DNA from: Oscillospiraceae bacterium
GTDB taxonomy: Bacteria; Bacillota; Clostridia; Oscillospirales; Oscillospiraceae
DNA: 64,000 bases
Direction: 5' to 3'
Assembly: GCA_009784725.1 (NCBI GenBank)
Contig: WQXS01000001.1
Location: 1 to 64,000, forward strand
Shown in pieces: positions 1 to 8,724 of this stretch. Position numbers and translations under genes: made by a program. Below the pieces are notes generated by a model. That model did not search any database and had not been told where the DNA came from. It was given only the letters and a program-made list of their open reading frames with translations. Numbering within the stretch: position 1 is the first letter of the stretch; each line of letters starts with the position of its first letter.

Positions 1-450
1 CGCTTGTGCCGAGTTTGCTGAGTATCGGTATCGTATAGTTGTACATCTACCGTACCGGTCGCATGAGTTGCAAACAAAGGGTGCTTTCTCGACAGTAGGG
101 CACGATCTGCTCTCATACTCGTTACAAACGTTCTGACAAGGGATATGGCAACGTTTGCAAAGCCTGTTTACATAACAAAGCTCGCATATCAAGTTTTATG
201 TCTGCCTCTCCCGCACCAGTCTGCGGACTGGTTTGGGCACAATGATTAATCTTACTGCCATTCAAAAAGCAATGATTATTGGCACTGACAGACTTATCGC
301 CTACACTTGCATTACAAATGGCAATGAACCAGTAAAACGAATAGCCACGAATAATTAAAATATAATGCCACTAAAAGTTAAAAAAACGCTTGCACTAATT
401 GTGAAAGTGTAGCATAATGAACTCAGAGTGAAATATATCTGGAGGTCTTT
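1..450. other. Gene-poor left edge; possible gene debris
   Basis: No confident gene is visible. One open frame on the plus strand runs from a stop near 68 to a stop near 246 without a good start. A 38-codon ATG frame at 242-358 has no clear ribosome site. Both may be remnants of a decayed gene, but I recognise neither. The right part holds the promoter of the next gene. Confidence 0.4.
390..418 (+). promoter_or_regulatory. Putative sigma-A promoter of the AAA/DUF4143 ATPase
   Basis: TTGCAC at 390-395 and CATAAT at 413-418 are separated by 17 nt. They lie 33 nt upstream of the ATG at 451, which is preceded by a GGAGG ribosome site. Confidence 0.45.
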
Positions 451-1722
451 ATGGCTTACATAAAAAGAATTATCGATAAAACAATTGCCGAAAAAATGCA
501 GATTATGGGTTGTGTGGTTGTTAGAGGGCCTAAATGGTGCGGTAAAACAACAACGGCAGGTCAATTTGCAAAAAGTACACTAGAACTGCAAGACCCTGTC
601 GAGGGATCAAAATACAAGGAGATTGCCGAAAATAATATAAAGCTATTGTTAGATGGTGAAAATCCGCGCTTAATTGACGAGTGGCAGTTGATACCAGGTA
701 TTTGGAACGCTATAAGATATGACGTTGACAAAAGAGACACTCCCGGTTTGTATATAATTACAGGCTCTGTAACGCCCAATGACGAGGACATAAAGGATTT
801 ACATTCAGGGATTGGTAGAATGTCTTTTGCTACTATGTACCCGATGTCATTATATGAAAGCGGAGATTCAAACGGCTCTGTTTCACTAAAGGGTATTTTA
901 GACGGCAGTGTGGAAGTTGACGGTCAGAAATCGGATGTAACATATGAAAGATTAGCATATATTACTTGCCGCGGTGGCTGGCCTTCTGCTGTGAAGATGA
1001 GAGATGAAAATTTAGCTTTAAAAGTAGCAAAAGAGTACTTGGATGTTTTGTGTGAAAGCGACATAGAAAACATTGAAAAGAAAAAAATAAATCCGGCGCT
1101 CACAAGAGCAATTATCAGGGCATATTCAAGGCATGTCTGTACGATTGAAGCGGATAAAACGCTTTATAAAGATATCAGAAACATTTACGGTGATGTGTCC
1201 GACCCGACAATAATGACATACCTCAACAAGCTGAAACGATTGTATGTTACAAATGAAATCGAAGCTTGGAATCCAAATATTATAAGTAAGACAAATATGC
1301 GCACTGCGCCTAAAAAGGCTCTTGTTGATTCATCTATCGCCTGTGCTGCATTGCAATGCTCACCAAAGGAATTGGCACTAGATCCTGTATCATTCGGTTT
1401 ATTGTTTGAAAATTTAGTTGATAGGGACTTAAAAATCTATGCTGACAGTATGGGGGGGTATTTGCGCCACTACAGGGATAGGTATGGTTTGGAATGCGAT
1501 CAGGTTATTCACTTTGACAACGGGGAATATGCACTTATCCAAACGAAACTTGGTACAAAAAAAATCAAGGAAGCATCTGAGAATCTTATTGAATTAAGGG
1601 ATAAAATAAGAGGAAATAACAAAAAAGAACCTAAATTTTTGATGGTAGTAACAGGTAGTGACATTGCTTACACGACAAAAGAAGGGGTTCTTATTGTGCC
1701 TGTCGGATGTTTGAAGGATTAA
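451..1722 (+). CDS. ATP-binding protein, AAA_14 plus DUF4143 type
   Basis: This 423-residue protein has the layout of the AAA_14/DUF4143 family, a widespread group of P-loop ATPases without a settled function. The Walker A motif is GPKWCGKTT (residues 26-34) and a Walker B-like LIDEW lies at 74-78. The C-terminal third resembles the DUF4143 domain, which has a nuclease-like fold in many members. A GGAGG ribosome site supports the ATG at 451. It stands alone with its own promoter, and debris lies on both sides, so it is probably part of the accessory genome. Family assignment is firm; the cellular role is unknown. Confidence 0.85.
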   Translation: MAYIKRIIDKTIAEKMQIMGCVVVRGPKWCGKTTTAGQFAKSTLELQDPVEGSKYKEIAENNIKLLLDGENPRLIDEWQLIPGIWNAIRYDVDKRDTPGLYIITGSVTPNDEDIKDLHSGIGRMSFATMYPMSLYESGDSNGSVSLKGILDGSVEVDGQKSDVTYERLAYITCRGGWPSAVKMRDENLALKVAKEYLDVLCESDIENIEKKKINPALTRAIIRAYSRHVCTIEADKTLYKDIRNIYGDVSDPTIMTYLNKLKRLYVTNEIEAWNPNIISKTNMRTAPKKALVDSSIACAALQCSPKELALDPVSFGLLFENLVDRDLKIYADSMGGYLRHYRDRYGLECDQVIHFDNGEYALIQTKLGTKKIKEASENLIELRDKIRGNNKKEPKFLMVVTGSDIAYTTKEGVLIVPVGCLKD

Positions 1723-1762
1723 GCAAAAAACTTCCTTCCTCTCCGGTAAGACCCGTATCATC

Positions 1763-1918
1763 ATGATACAGCTCCAAGAGCTGGCTGCCGGGTCAAAAGA
1801 GGAGGTTTCTGCTATTGTTACGCAAATCGAGGATGGTACATTTACAAATAGAAGACCGGGAGCGGCATCAGGAGTTGTATCGGGGGATATAGTTTTAAAA
1901 AGAGTGGTAAACATTTAA
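1763..1918 (+). pseudogene. Possible C-terminal remnant of an unidentified gene
   Basis: A 51-codon frame from ATG 1763 to TAA 1916-1918 reads like the end of a soluble protein (central stretch GTFTNRRPGAASG, ending in VLKRVVNI). It has no ribosome site and starts abruptly after the ATPase gene. I read it as a truncated leftover, but an unrelated short gene cannot be excluded. Confidence 0.3.
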
Positions 1919-1989
1919 CAGACAGGTATACATTTCCACTCGTTTATGGTATGCTCCTTTATGGATTTGCTTTGAAGGGAGCGTTCTTA

Positions 1990-2745
1990 ATGGGTAATAT
2001 TTTTTATGATAAAACAGTACCAAGTGATAAGGTCGCTCTGTGGTTTCTCGGACAGGCGGGGTATTATATAAAGTCCGGAGATTGCTCGATTTTAATTGAC
2101 CCTTATTTATCGGACTGTGTAAGTAAGGTTAATCCCTTGTTTTTGCGGAGGTATCCGGTTCCTGTTGATCCTGCTGTTGTTAAAGCCGATATTTTTATTG
2201 TTACGCATGATCATTTGGATCATTTGGATCCTGAGACTATTGAGGTTTATTCACATAAGGATTCAACTATATTTGTCGGGCCGAGGTTTGCTGCTAAGAA
2301 GCTGGCTGAGCTTGGTATACCGGACGGGAATATTCAAGTTGTAGACTCCGGAGAGACACTTGACTTTTCGGGTGTTCGTATTGAGGGTGTTTTTGCACTT
2401 CCAACGGGGTCGGATGTTTTGGACACAACAGGTTATTTGCTTACATTTGCAAACGGGAAGACGGTATATCATACTTCGGATACTGAATTTTGCGATTTAT
2501 TGTTAAAAGCTTGTCCGAATGCTGATGTTTTATTAACATGTATAAATGGTAAGTTTGGAAACTTAAATATCGCTGATGCTGTAAAGCTGACCGCTGCGGT
2601 TAATCCTCGTTATGTTATTCCAAATCATTATGATGTAATGGAATTTAATGCTGAGCATCCGGAGAGTTTTCGTTTCTTTTGCAGTGAGGCGGATATAGCA
2701 GCTGAATGTGTTATTTTACAGACTCTTGAGTGTTTTACCTGGTGA
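1990..2745 (+). CDS. MBL-fold metal-dependent hydrolase, UlaG-like
   Basis: The 251-residue product has the metallo-beta-lactamase fold signature THDHLDHLD that binds the metal pair. Further metal ligands are likely in HTSDTEF and PNHYD. The N-terminal WFLGQAGYYI and LIDPYLSD are typical of the UlaG/L-ascorbate-6-phosphate-lactonase-like branch. An in-frame start exists at 1951, but a purine-rich GAAGGGAG site sits just before the ATG at 1990, so I chose that. It opens a run of tightly spaced genes (next start 17 nt downstream) containing a cytidylyltransferase, two dehydrogenases and a polysaccharide exporter. It probably acts on a sugar-acid or lactone intermediate of that pathway; this is inference. 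Confidence 0.8.
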   Translation: MGNIFYDKTVPSDKVALWFLGQAGYYIKSGDCSILIDPYLSDCVSKVNPLFLRRYPVPVDPAVVKADIFIVTHDHLDHLDPETIEVYSHKDSTIFVGPRFAAKKLAELGIPDGNIQVVDSGETLDFSGVRIEGVFALPTGSDVLDTTGYLLTFANGKTVYHTSDTEFCDLLLKACPNADVLLTCINGKFGNLNIADAVKLTAAVNPRYVIPNHYDVMEFNAEHPESFRFFCSEADIAAECVILQTLECFTW

Positions 2746-2762
2746 TATAGGAGTTGGTTTAC

Positions 2763-3434
2763 ATGGAAAATATTATTGCGCTTGTGCCGATGAAGGAGCA
2801 TAGTGAGCGGGTACCGGAAAAAAACTTCAGATTATTTAATGGAAAACCGCTTTTTTATTGGATTTTGCGTGAATTAATGAAGGTTGATGTGATTTCCGGA
2901 ATATTTGTTGATACGGATAGCAAAAGGCTTGCGGATTTGATTTCATCAGATTTTTCCGATGCAATAGAAATAATCGACCGTCCGCCGGAGCTGTGCGGGG
3001 ATGCGGTGTCGATGAATGCAATTATTGAGCATGATATGAGCATTATCGACAGCGAACATTTTTTACAAACTCATTCAACTAATCCGCTTTTGTCGAGTTC
3101 TTCTATAGAAAATTCTATAGACTCTTATTTTTCCGGCTTGCCTGTAAATGACAGCTTATTTTCTGTAACAAAGATTCAAAATCGCTGTTATACAAATGAT
3201 GGAGCCGGGATTAATCACAATCCGGAAGAATTGATTCAAACACAATATTTAAAACCTGTGTATATAGAAAACTCAAATATATATATTTTTTCAAAGGATT
3301 CTTTCGCTAAAAATAAAAGAAGAATTGGAGAGAAACCCATTTTATTCGAAATGAACCAATATGAATCCGTTGATATAGACGAAGAAGAAGATTTTAAAGC
3401 TGCCGAAGCACTTTATAAAGGTTTATATAAATAG
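2763..3434 (+). CDS. Cytidylyltransferase, CMP-N-acetylneuraminate synthetase-like
   Basis: The 223-residue protein starts with ALVPMKEHSERVPEKNFR, the nucleotide-binding signature of the NeuA/KdsB-like cytidylyltransferases that activate sugar acids as CMP derivatives. LQTHSTNPLL matches the conserved central region of the family. The start at 2763 has a GGAG site 9 nt upstream; the frame also opens at an upstream TTG. The neighbours (2-hydroxyacid dehydrogenase, SDR, Wzm/Wzt) suggest a CMP-activated acidic sugar or related polyol used in a surface glycan. Substrate specificity cannot be read from the sequence. Confidence 0.82.
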   Translation: MENIIALVPMKEHSERVPEKNFRLFNGKPLFYWILRELMKVDVISGIFVDTDSKRLADLISSDFSDAIEIIDRPPELCGDAVSMNAIIEHDMSIIDSEHFLQTHSTNPLLSSSSIENSIDSYFSGLPVNDSLFSVTKIQNRCYTNDGAGINHNPEELIQTQYLKPVYIENSNIYIFSKDSFAKNKRRIGEKPILFEMNQYESVDIDEEEDFKAAEALYKGLYK

Positions 3435-3471
3435 ATTTGACATAAAATAATTTACCGGAGGATAAACATAG

Positions 3472-4404
3472 ATGAAGAAAGTACTAATTTCTGCACCATA
3501 TATGCTGAGAGATATAGATTCGCTGATGGATTTTTTTCCAAAAAACGGGATTGAACCGACTTTAGCTGATGTTAAAGAGCAGCTAAGTGAGGATGTATTG
3601 CTTGATATTATAGAAGATTTTGATGGTGCAATTTGCGGAGATGATGCATATACACGCAGGGTTATGGAAAAAGCGAAAAAGCTAAAAGTCATTTCAAAAT
3701 GGGGAACGGGTATTGATGCTATAGATTCGGTTGCTGCCGAGGAGCTTGGTATAAAAGTATGCAGGACTCCGAATGCTTTTTCACACCCTGTCGCAGATAC
3801 AACTCTTGCATATATGCTTGCGTTTGCAAGAAATGTTATTGCATCGGATGTTCAAATGAAAAAAGGGATTTGGGATAAAATAAGAGGGTTCACTTTATCC
3901 GAAAAAACATTGGGGATAATTGGACTTGGTGATATCGGTACACAGGTTGCCAAGCGTGCAAATGCGTTTAATATGAAAATTATTGCCAATGATATTCGGG
4001 AAATTACACCGATTATTCGTGAGCAGTATAATATTGAAATGGTTTCAAAAGATTATTTATACGAAAATGCTGATATTATTTCAGTTCATTGTGATTTAAA
4101 TGAATCATCCTATCATATGATTGATATGGCTGCATTTAAGAAAATGAAGAGAAAGCCATATATTATTAATACCGCACGCGGTAAACAAATTGTCCATGAC
4201 GATTTAGTGAAGGCACTTGAAGAAGGTTTGATTTCCGGTGCAGGTCTTGATGTCTTTGAGGTAGAGCCATTACCGCTTGACGATAAACTGCTTAAGAGAG
4301 ATGATGTAATTCTGGCACCGCATAATTCAAATAACAGTAAAAAATATTGGGAAGCAGTTCATAAGAATACGCTTGCGAACTTAGTAAAATATCTGGAGGG
4401 TTAA
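3472..4404 (+). CDS. D-isomer-specific 2-hydroxyacid dehydrogenase (SerA-like)
   Basis: This 310-residue NAD-dependent dehydrogenase contains the Rossmann signature GIIGLGDIGTQVAKRA, a catalytic arginine in INTARGKQIV, and the acidic/His dyad region VFEVEPLP...LAPHNSNN. In place of the usual catalytic HxxG motif near the C terminus, the sequence reads PHNSNN, so the active-site histidine is kept but its surroundings differ. It is preceded by a GGAGG site and followed after 3 nt by the SDR gene. Such enzymes often make or consume a 2-keto acid. Here it may produce a precursor for the CMP-activated unit; the substrate is unknown. Confidence 0.85.
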   Translation: MKKVLISAPYMLRDIDSLMDFFPKNGIEPTLADVKEQLSEDVLLDIIEDFDGAICGDDAYTRRVMEKAKKLKVISKWGTGIDAIDSVAAEELGIKVCRTPNAFSHPVADTTLAYMLAFARNVIASDVQMKKGIWDKIRGFTLSEKTLGIIGLGDIGTQVAKRANAFNMKIIANDIREITPIIREQYNIEMVSKDYLYENADIISVHCDLNESSYHMIDMAAFKKMKRKPYIINTARGKQIVHDDLVKALEEGLISGAGLDVFEVEPLPLDDKLLKRDDVILAPHNSNNSKKYWEAVHKNTLANLVKYLEG

Positions 4405-4407
4405 ATT

Positions 4408-5169
4408 ATGAAGAGAATTGTTATTATTACCGGTGTGCTTGGCGGAATCGGGTATGCGACAGCAAAAATATTTAAGAGCAGCGGTTGGGACGTTATTGGT
4501 GTCGACAGGGCTTCATATGTTGATAAAGATAATGTAATTGACTTATTTATAGAAAAGGATATTTCAGAGACAGAGAATATAAACGATATTTTTAATCAAA
4601 TTAAAAGTAAGGGTTACGAGCATATTAATTGTTTGGTAAATAACGCTGCAGTGCAGGTGGCGAAAAGTATTCTCGATACATCAGAAGATGAGTGGGATTT
4701 AGTTTACAGGTCAAATATAAAATCAGTTTTTATTGCAGTAAAATATGCACATGAGATGCTTAAAAAAGCAAAGGGGTCGATAGTAAATGTAAGCTCCATC
4801 CATGCGTTTGCAACATCGAGGAACATTTCTGCGTACGCTTCATCAAAGAGTGCTCTTCTCGGCTTTACACGCTCTTTAGCCCTTGAGTTTATTGAAGATG
4901 ATATACGTGTCAACTGTGTTGCTCCTGCTGCTGTAAATACAGGCATGCTGGTCGACGGGTTGTCACGTGGACTTGAAGGTGAAGATACAGTTGATGTAAT
5001 GATGGAGAGGCTTGGTCTGCGTCACCCCATTAAACGTGTTGGTGATCCTCATGAAATAGGGAAGTTAATTTATTTTCTTGGTAATAATGAGCAATCATCA
5101 TTTTTAACGGGCCAGAGCTTTGTTGCCGACGGCGGCGCTTTGGCGCAGTTGAGTACTGAGGTTTATTAA
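4408..5169 (+). CDS. Short-chain dehydrogenase/reductase
   Basis: This 253-residue classical SDR has the cofactor loop TGVLGGIGYA near the N terminus (first Gly-rich turn slightly altered), the NNAA motif, the catalytic Ser in NVSSIHA and the YASSK Tyr-Lys pair. The C-terminal GQSFVADGG is typical of the FabG-like group. It is translationally adjacent to the hydroxyacid dehydrogenase (3 nt) and the permease (1 nt), so the three are almost certainly co-transcribed. It probably reduces or oxidises an intermediate of the glycan precursor route. Confidence 0.87.
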   Translation: MKRIVIITGVLGGIGYATAKIFKSSGWDVIGVDRASYVDKDNVIDLFIEKDISETENINDIFNQIKSKGYEHINCLVNNAAVQVAKSILDTSEDEWDLVYRSNIKSVFIAVKYAHEMLKKAKGSIVNVSSIHAFATSRNISAYASSKSALLGFTRSLALEFIEDDIRVNCVAPAAVNTGMLVDGLSRGLEGEDTVDVMMERLGLRHPIKRVGDPHEIGKLIYFLGNNEQSSFLTGQSFVADGGALAQLSTEVY

Positions 5170-5170
5170 G

Positions 5171-6151
5171 ATGGTTTTAAGTAAAAAAAGATTAATTTCA
5201 ATTACATTTATATTAATGATTGTGTTCTTTTTTATTTTGTTTTTTCTGCCTGATAATATTATCGGTCATCGTGATGATAACTTGTTATTATTCATACCAA
5301 AAATAATGTTTCTGGCAATGACGGCAACATTTGTTACTGTATTTATATTAATTTTTGTATTTAGAAATGATTATATTAAAGGTCAATATCATTTATTCAG
5401 TAAATTTAAGTACTATTTAAGACTTTTAATTAAACGTGATTTTGTGTCTAAATATCGAAAGAGCGTTCTGGGTGTTTTGTGGTCACTTCTTAATCCAATG
5501 CTGACGATGTTAGTTATGACCATGATTTTTTCGTATCTATTTGATTTTGAAATAGATAATTTCCCTGTTTACCTTTTAAGCGGGTTATCGATATTCAGTT
5601 TTTTCAGTGAATCAACAACACTATCACTGAGTTCTGTTATTGCAAGTGAAAGCATTATAAAGAAAATATACATTCCTAAATATATATTTCCATTATCAAG
5701 AGTTATATCTTCTTTAGTAAATATGTTATTTTCGTTAATTGCGGTTTTTATTGTTATTTTAGTAACGAGAGCTCCTTATTATTGGACTATGCTTCTTATA
5801 CCAATTCCGATTATATATGTTTTTTTATTCTCTCTGGGAGTATCAATGCTTGTTTCATCTCTTGCGGTTTTCTTTCGCGATCTAAAATATCTTTACGGTA
5901 TATTTACTACATTATTAATGTATCTTTCTGCAATATTTTGGCCTGTTACAATCTTAAGAGGATTTTTATCTCAGGTAATTGGGTTAAACCCATTATATCA
6001 ATTTATTCTATACTTTAGGAACCTGGTGTACTGGGGAACGGTTCCGGATTTATGGTCAAATTTTGTTTGCCTTGGTTTCGCATTATCTTCACTTTGTCTT
6101 GGGACATATGTTTTTATGAGGCAGCAGGATAAGTATATATTAAGTTTGTGA
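5171..6151 (+). CDS. Polysaccharide ABC exporter permease (Wzm/TagG type)
   Basis: The 326-residue membrane protein has the ABC-2 permease domain with the characteristic RDFVSKYRKSVLGVLWSLLNP entry sequence (residues about 94-114), followed by six predicted membrane spans. It carries an additional N-terminal membrane hairpin (two hydrophobic segments, about residues 8-25 and 40-65) before the usual start of the family, so the protein is longer than a standard Wzm/TagG. Downstream by 7 nt is its ATPase partner. The pair should export an undecaprenyl-linked glycan across the cytoplasmic membrane. Confidence 0.88.
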   Translation: MVLSKKRLISITFILMIVFFFILFFLPDNIIGHRDDNLLLFIPKIMFLAMTATFVTVFILIFVFRNDYIKGQYHLFSKFKYYLRLLIKRDFVSKYRKSVLGVLWSLLNPMLTMLVMTMIFSYLFDFEIDNFPVYLLSGLSIFSFFSESTTLSLSSVIASESIIKKIYIPKYIFPLSRVISSLVNMLFSLIAVFIVILVTRAPYYWTMLLIPIPIIYVFLFSLGVSMLVSSLAVFFRDLKYLYGIFTTLLMYLSAIFWPVTILRGFLSQVIGLNPLYQFILYFRNLVYWGTVPDLWSNFVCLGFALSSLCLGTYVFMRQQDKYILSL

Positions 6152-6158
6152 GGAACAT

Positions 6159-6914
6159 ATGAGTTTAATTAATTTAGAAAATATTGCTATTTCTGTTCAG
6201 AATGTTTCTATGAAATTTAATCTGAGCAAGGATAAAATACTTAGTCTTAAAGAATATTTTGTTAAAGCTGTTAAACGACAGTTGTTTTTCGAAGAGTTTT
6301 GGGCTTTAAAGGATGTTAGCTTTAATGTTAAAAGAGGCGAGGTCTTTGGTATAATGGGATTTAATGGTGCCGGTAAGTCGACTTTACTTAAGATAATAGC
6401 AGGTGTTTTTAAGCCTACAATGGGGTCCGTTGTCGTAAATGGTGAGATATCGCCGCTTTTAGAACTTGGTGCCGGCTTTAGTCCTGAATCATCTGCCAGA
6501 GATAATATTTTTATGAATGGTGCTATGTACGGTTATTCAACCAAGCTTATGGAGTCAAAGTATGATGAAATTTTAGACTTTGCAGAGCTTTGGGAGTTTG
6601 AAGATGTTGCAATCAAAAATTTTTCATCCGGAATGATAGGGCGGTTGGGATTCGCAGTTGCCACAAGCGTAAAACCGGATATTCTGATTGTAGATGAAAT
6701 TTTAGGTGTAGGAGACTATAAGTTTCAAAAAAAATGTGAAGACCGTATAGAAAATATGATTTCTGACGGTGTTACTGTTCTGCTTGTAACACATAATGCG
6801 ACTAAAATTAAGCAAATGTGCTCTCGTGCATTACTGCTTGAAAAGGGTAACCTTGTATGCGTAGGCTCTGTCGACGAGGTTTGTGAGGTTTATGGTGATA
6901 CAGGGAAAGTGTAG
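6159..6914 (+). CDS. Polysaccharide ABC exporter ATPase (Wzt/TagH type)
   Basis: The 251-residue ATPase has Walker A GFNGAGKST, signature NFSSGMIGRLGFA, Walker B DILIVDEILGVGD and a switch His in LLVTHN. It ends shortly after the nucleotide-binding domain and lacks the C-terminal carbohydrate-recognition domain of long Wzt proteins, so export should not depend on a terminal sugar mark. Its last 34 nt lie in a 49-bp segment that recurs at 9832-9880, where it includes the start of gtrA. The ancestral order was therefore probably wzt overlapping gtrA. Confidence 0.9.
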   Translation: MSLINLENIAISVQNVSMKFNLSKDKILSLKEYFVKAVKRQLFFEEFWALKDVSFNVKRGEVFGIMGFNGAGKSTLLKIIAGVFKPTMGSVVVNGEISPLLELGAGFSPESSARDNIFMNGAMYGYSTKLMESKYDEILDFAELWEFEDVAIKNFSSGMIGRLGFAVATSVKPDILIVDEILGVGDYKFQKKCEDRIENMISDGVTVLLVTHNATKIKQMCSRALLLEKGNLVCVGSVDEVCEVYGDTGKV

Positions 6915-6929
6915 GGAGCAGGTTTTGTA
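6881..6929 (+). repeat. Left copy of 49-bp direct repeat bounding the HipA islet
   Basis: This segment matches 9832-9880 at 47 of 49 positions; both differences are G here and A there (6911 and 6927). It spans the stop of the exporter ATPase and the first codons of a gtrA frame (ATG at 6892). In this copy that frame ends after 17 codons, so it is a truncated gtrA start. Confidence 0.9.
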
Positions 6930-6967
6930 CACCTATGAAAATTAATAATTAAGGTTATTTAAATTAC

Positions 6968-7025
6968 ATATTACCGAACGGGAATAATTGTGGCGATATT
7001 GCGAGTTATTCCCGTTCGGTAATAT
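6968..7025 (+). promoter_or_regulatory. Two operator-like sites as a perfect 20-bp inverted repeat
   Basis: Arms at 6968-6987 and 7006-7025 are exact reverse complements separated by 18 nt. Each arm itself holds an imperfect dyad of the form TTACCGAACGGGAA or its complement. The centres (about 6977.5 and 7015.5) are 38 bp apart. They are probably binding sites for the HipB-like repressor encoded just downstream. Confidence 0.75.
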
Positions 7026-7040
7026 TATGTGATTTTTTGC

Positions 7041-7069
7041 TTTACATTCCCGAGCGGGAATGTTATAAT
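7041..7069 (+). promoter_or_regulatory. hipBA promoter with operator between -35 and -10
   Basis: TTTACA (7041-7046) and TATAAT (7064-7069) are 17 nt apart. The palindrome CATTCCCGAGCGGGAATG (7045-7062) fills the spacer, centred at 7053.5, again 38 bp from the previous site. A bound repressor would block RNA polymerase directly, the usual autoregulation of hipBA modules. Confidence 0.8.
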
Positions 7070-7092
7070 ATTATAAAGCCTTAAGGAGTTAC

Positions 7093-7323
7093 ATGATTAT
7101 GAACAGAATTCTTGATATAAATGATATCGGTTCGCTTGTTAAGCAAAAACGTAATCAATTGAACATGACTCAATCTCAACTGGCAACTGTATCTGGCGCA
7201 GGAGTTCGTTTCTTATCAGATCTGGAAAACGGTAAACCTACTATGCAAATCGGGAAAATCCTTGAAATCCTCCATGTTCTTGGTTTAGACGTTTATATTC
7301 TTGAGAGAGGTACATCAGTATGA
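7093..7323 (+). CDS. hipB: HipB-like antitoxin, XRE-family repressor
   Basis: The 76-residue protein is a single helix-turn-helix domain of the Cro/CI type (VKQKRNQLNMTQSQLATVSG; recognition region GVRFLSDLENGKPT). It is the expected size of HipB antitoxins and overlaps hipA by 4 nt (ATGA), so the two are translationally coupled. AGGAG precedes the ATG at 7093 by only 4 nt; a second ATG at 7099 has a better distance of 10 nt. Three similar palindromes lie upstream, one inside the promoter, consistent with autorepression. Confidence 0.88.
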   Translation: MIMNRILDINDIGSLVKQKRNQLNMTQSQLATVSGAGVRFLSDLENGKPTMQIGKILEILHVLGLDVYILERGTSV

Positions 7324-8627
7324 AGTTGAATGTTTATCGTAATGATGTACTTGTTGGTGTTCTTGATATCCTTACGAGTGAGCCGTTTTACGGGTTTAAG
7401 TATACTGAGGATTATAGTTTAACCCCCGGAGCATTACCTCTTTCTCTATCTCTTCCCATCATTGAATCACGTTTTTCATGGGATAAGACTCAACCATTTT
7501 TTGAAGGTTTGCTGCCGGAAGGAGATGCGCGCAATGTAATATCCCGCCGATTGGGAATTCCTTTGAACAGTTCGGTAAAACTCTTGCAAGCGTTGGGACG
7601 AGATTCTGCCGGAGCTATTTCGATTATTAGTGAAGATGAGTGTTTGCAGCCAATTACCCTATCAAATGATGAACCATTTGAGGATTTATATGCTCCGCTG
7701 GATGGAGGTCTTGAAAAAATCGCCTGCAGTCCACGTACAGAAATTCCCAGACTGCAGGAAGATATGCGCTTATCTCTGGCAGGAGCACAAGAGAAAATTG
7801 CACTTTTTCATAAACAAAATACAGATATTGAAAAAGGTTGGTATATTCCATTAAAAGGTATGCCATCGTCGCATATAATAAAACCCGGTCTTTTAGAATC
7901 ACATTATCCGGATATAACACTTAATGAGTTTATATGTCTCCGCACTGCTGCTGCCTGCGGGATTCAAACAGCAAATGTTGAACTGCTTTATCCGGAAACA
8001 CCGATTCTTGTTATACAAAGATTTGATCGTCTTGCAGAAGCAAATTCAGATGCCGGGTTTGATAAAGTGACACGTATCCACCAGGAAGATTTTTGTCAGG
8101 CATGTGGTATTATATCCGGTAAAAAATATGAGCACGATGGAGGTCCCGGATTTAAAGATATCCGTGAGATGCTGGCAAAATATTCTATAAATCCTGTCGA
8201 AGATTTAAGAAGATTTGTAAAAATGAGTGTTTATAACTATCTGATAGGAAACTGCGATGCTCATTCGAAAAACTTTTCAATTTTTCATAACACGGATAAA
8301 ACAATAACACTCACCCCGGCATATGATTTAATCAGCACAACAATTTATGATGGGCATTTCGGGTCAAAACTCAGCAGAAACATGGGTATGCGTATTGGTT
8401 TACATGAAAACATCGATAAGGTTAATAACGATGATTTTATTTTGTTTTCAAAAGAAGTTCGAATGCATGTGAGTTTAGTTAGAAATTACAGAGATGAGTT
8501 AATCAGCTGTTTACCTGATGCCTTAAATAAAGCAGCTGAAGCAGCGTTAAATAGAGGATTTACAAATGCATACGAAATATCAGACCGCATTTTAAATGGA
8601 TGTAAGCAAAGAGCAGTAAATATATAA
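7320..8627 (+). CDS. hipA: HipA-like serine/threonine kinase toxin
   Basis: The 435-residue protein is full length for HipA. An N-terminal HipA-specific domain is followed by SLAGAQEKIAL (about residue 150) and the kinase core: SSHIIKP with the ATP-binding lysine, the catalytic NCDAHSKN (about 310) and the metal-binding aspartate in PAYDL (about 333). In the known family the kinase phosphorylates an aminoacyl-tRNA synthetase such as GltX and induces dormancy; HipB neutralises it. All key residues are present, so the toxin is probably active. The target is inferred from the family only. Confidence 0.9.
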   Translation: MKLNVYRNDVLVGVLDILTSEPFYGFKYTEDYSLTPGALPLSLSLPIIESRFSWDKTQPFFEGLLPEGDARNVISRRLGIPLNSSVKLLQALGRDSAGAISIISEDECLQPITLSNDEPFEDLYAPLDGGLEKIACSPRTEIPRLQEDMRLSLAGAQEKIALFHKQNTDIEKGWYIPLKGMPSSHIIKPGLLESHYPDITLNEFICLRTAAACGIQTANVELLYPETPILVIQRFDRLAEANSDAGFDKVTRIHQEDFCQACGIISGKKYEHDGGPGFKDIREMLAKYSINPVEDLRRFVKMSVYNYLIGNCDAHSKNFSIFHNTDKTITLTPAYDLISTTIYDGHFGSKLSRNMGMRIGLHENIDKVNNDDFILFSKEVRMHVSLVRNYRDELISCLPDALNKAAEAALNRGFTNAYEISDRILNGCKQRAVNI

Positions 8628-8704
8628 AGCTGCACAAACATAAACAAAGCTGCACAAAGTTACACATTAATGTTGACAGAGATTATCTGCGGTTATATAA
8701 TAAT
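8626..8704 (+). promoter_or_regulatory. Promoter and 20-nt direct repeats before the HTH-HipA fusion
   Basis: TTGACA (8673-8678) and TATAAT (8696-8701) with a 17-nt spacer form a perfect sigma-A promoter. Just upstream AAAGCTGCACAAA occurs at 8626-8638 and 8646-8658, a 20-nt period, which could be a regulator site. The fusion gene thus has a promoter independent of hipBA. Confidence 0.7.
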
Positions 8705-8724
8705 GCAATAAATGGCGAGAGGAT

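Noticed and set aside
242..358. Small gene of 38 codons near the left edge
   Set aside because: There is no ribosome site, no recognisable motif and no partner gene; kept only as possible debris.
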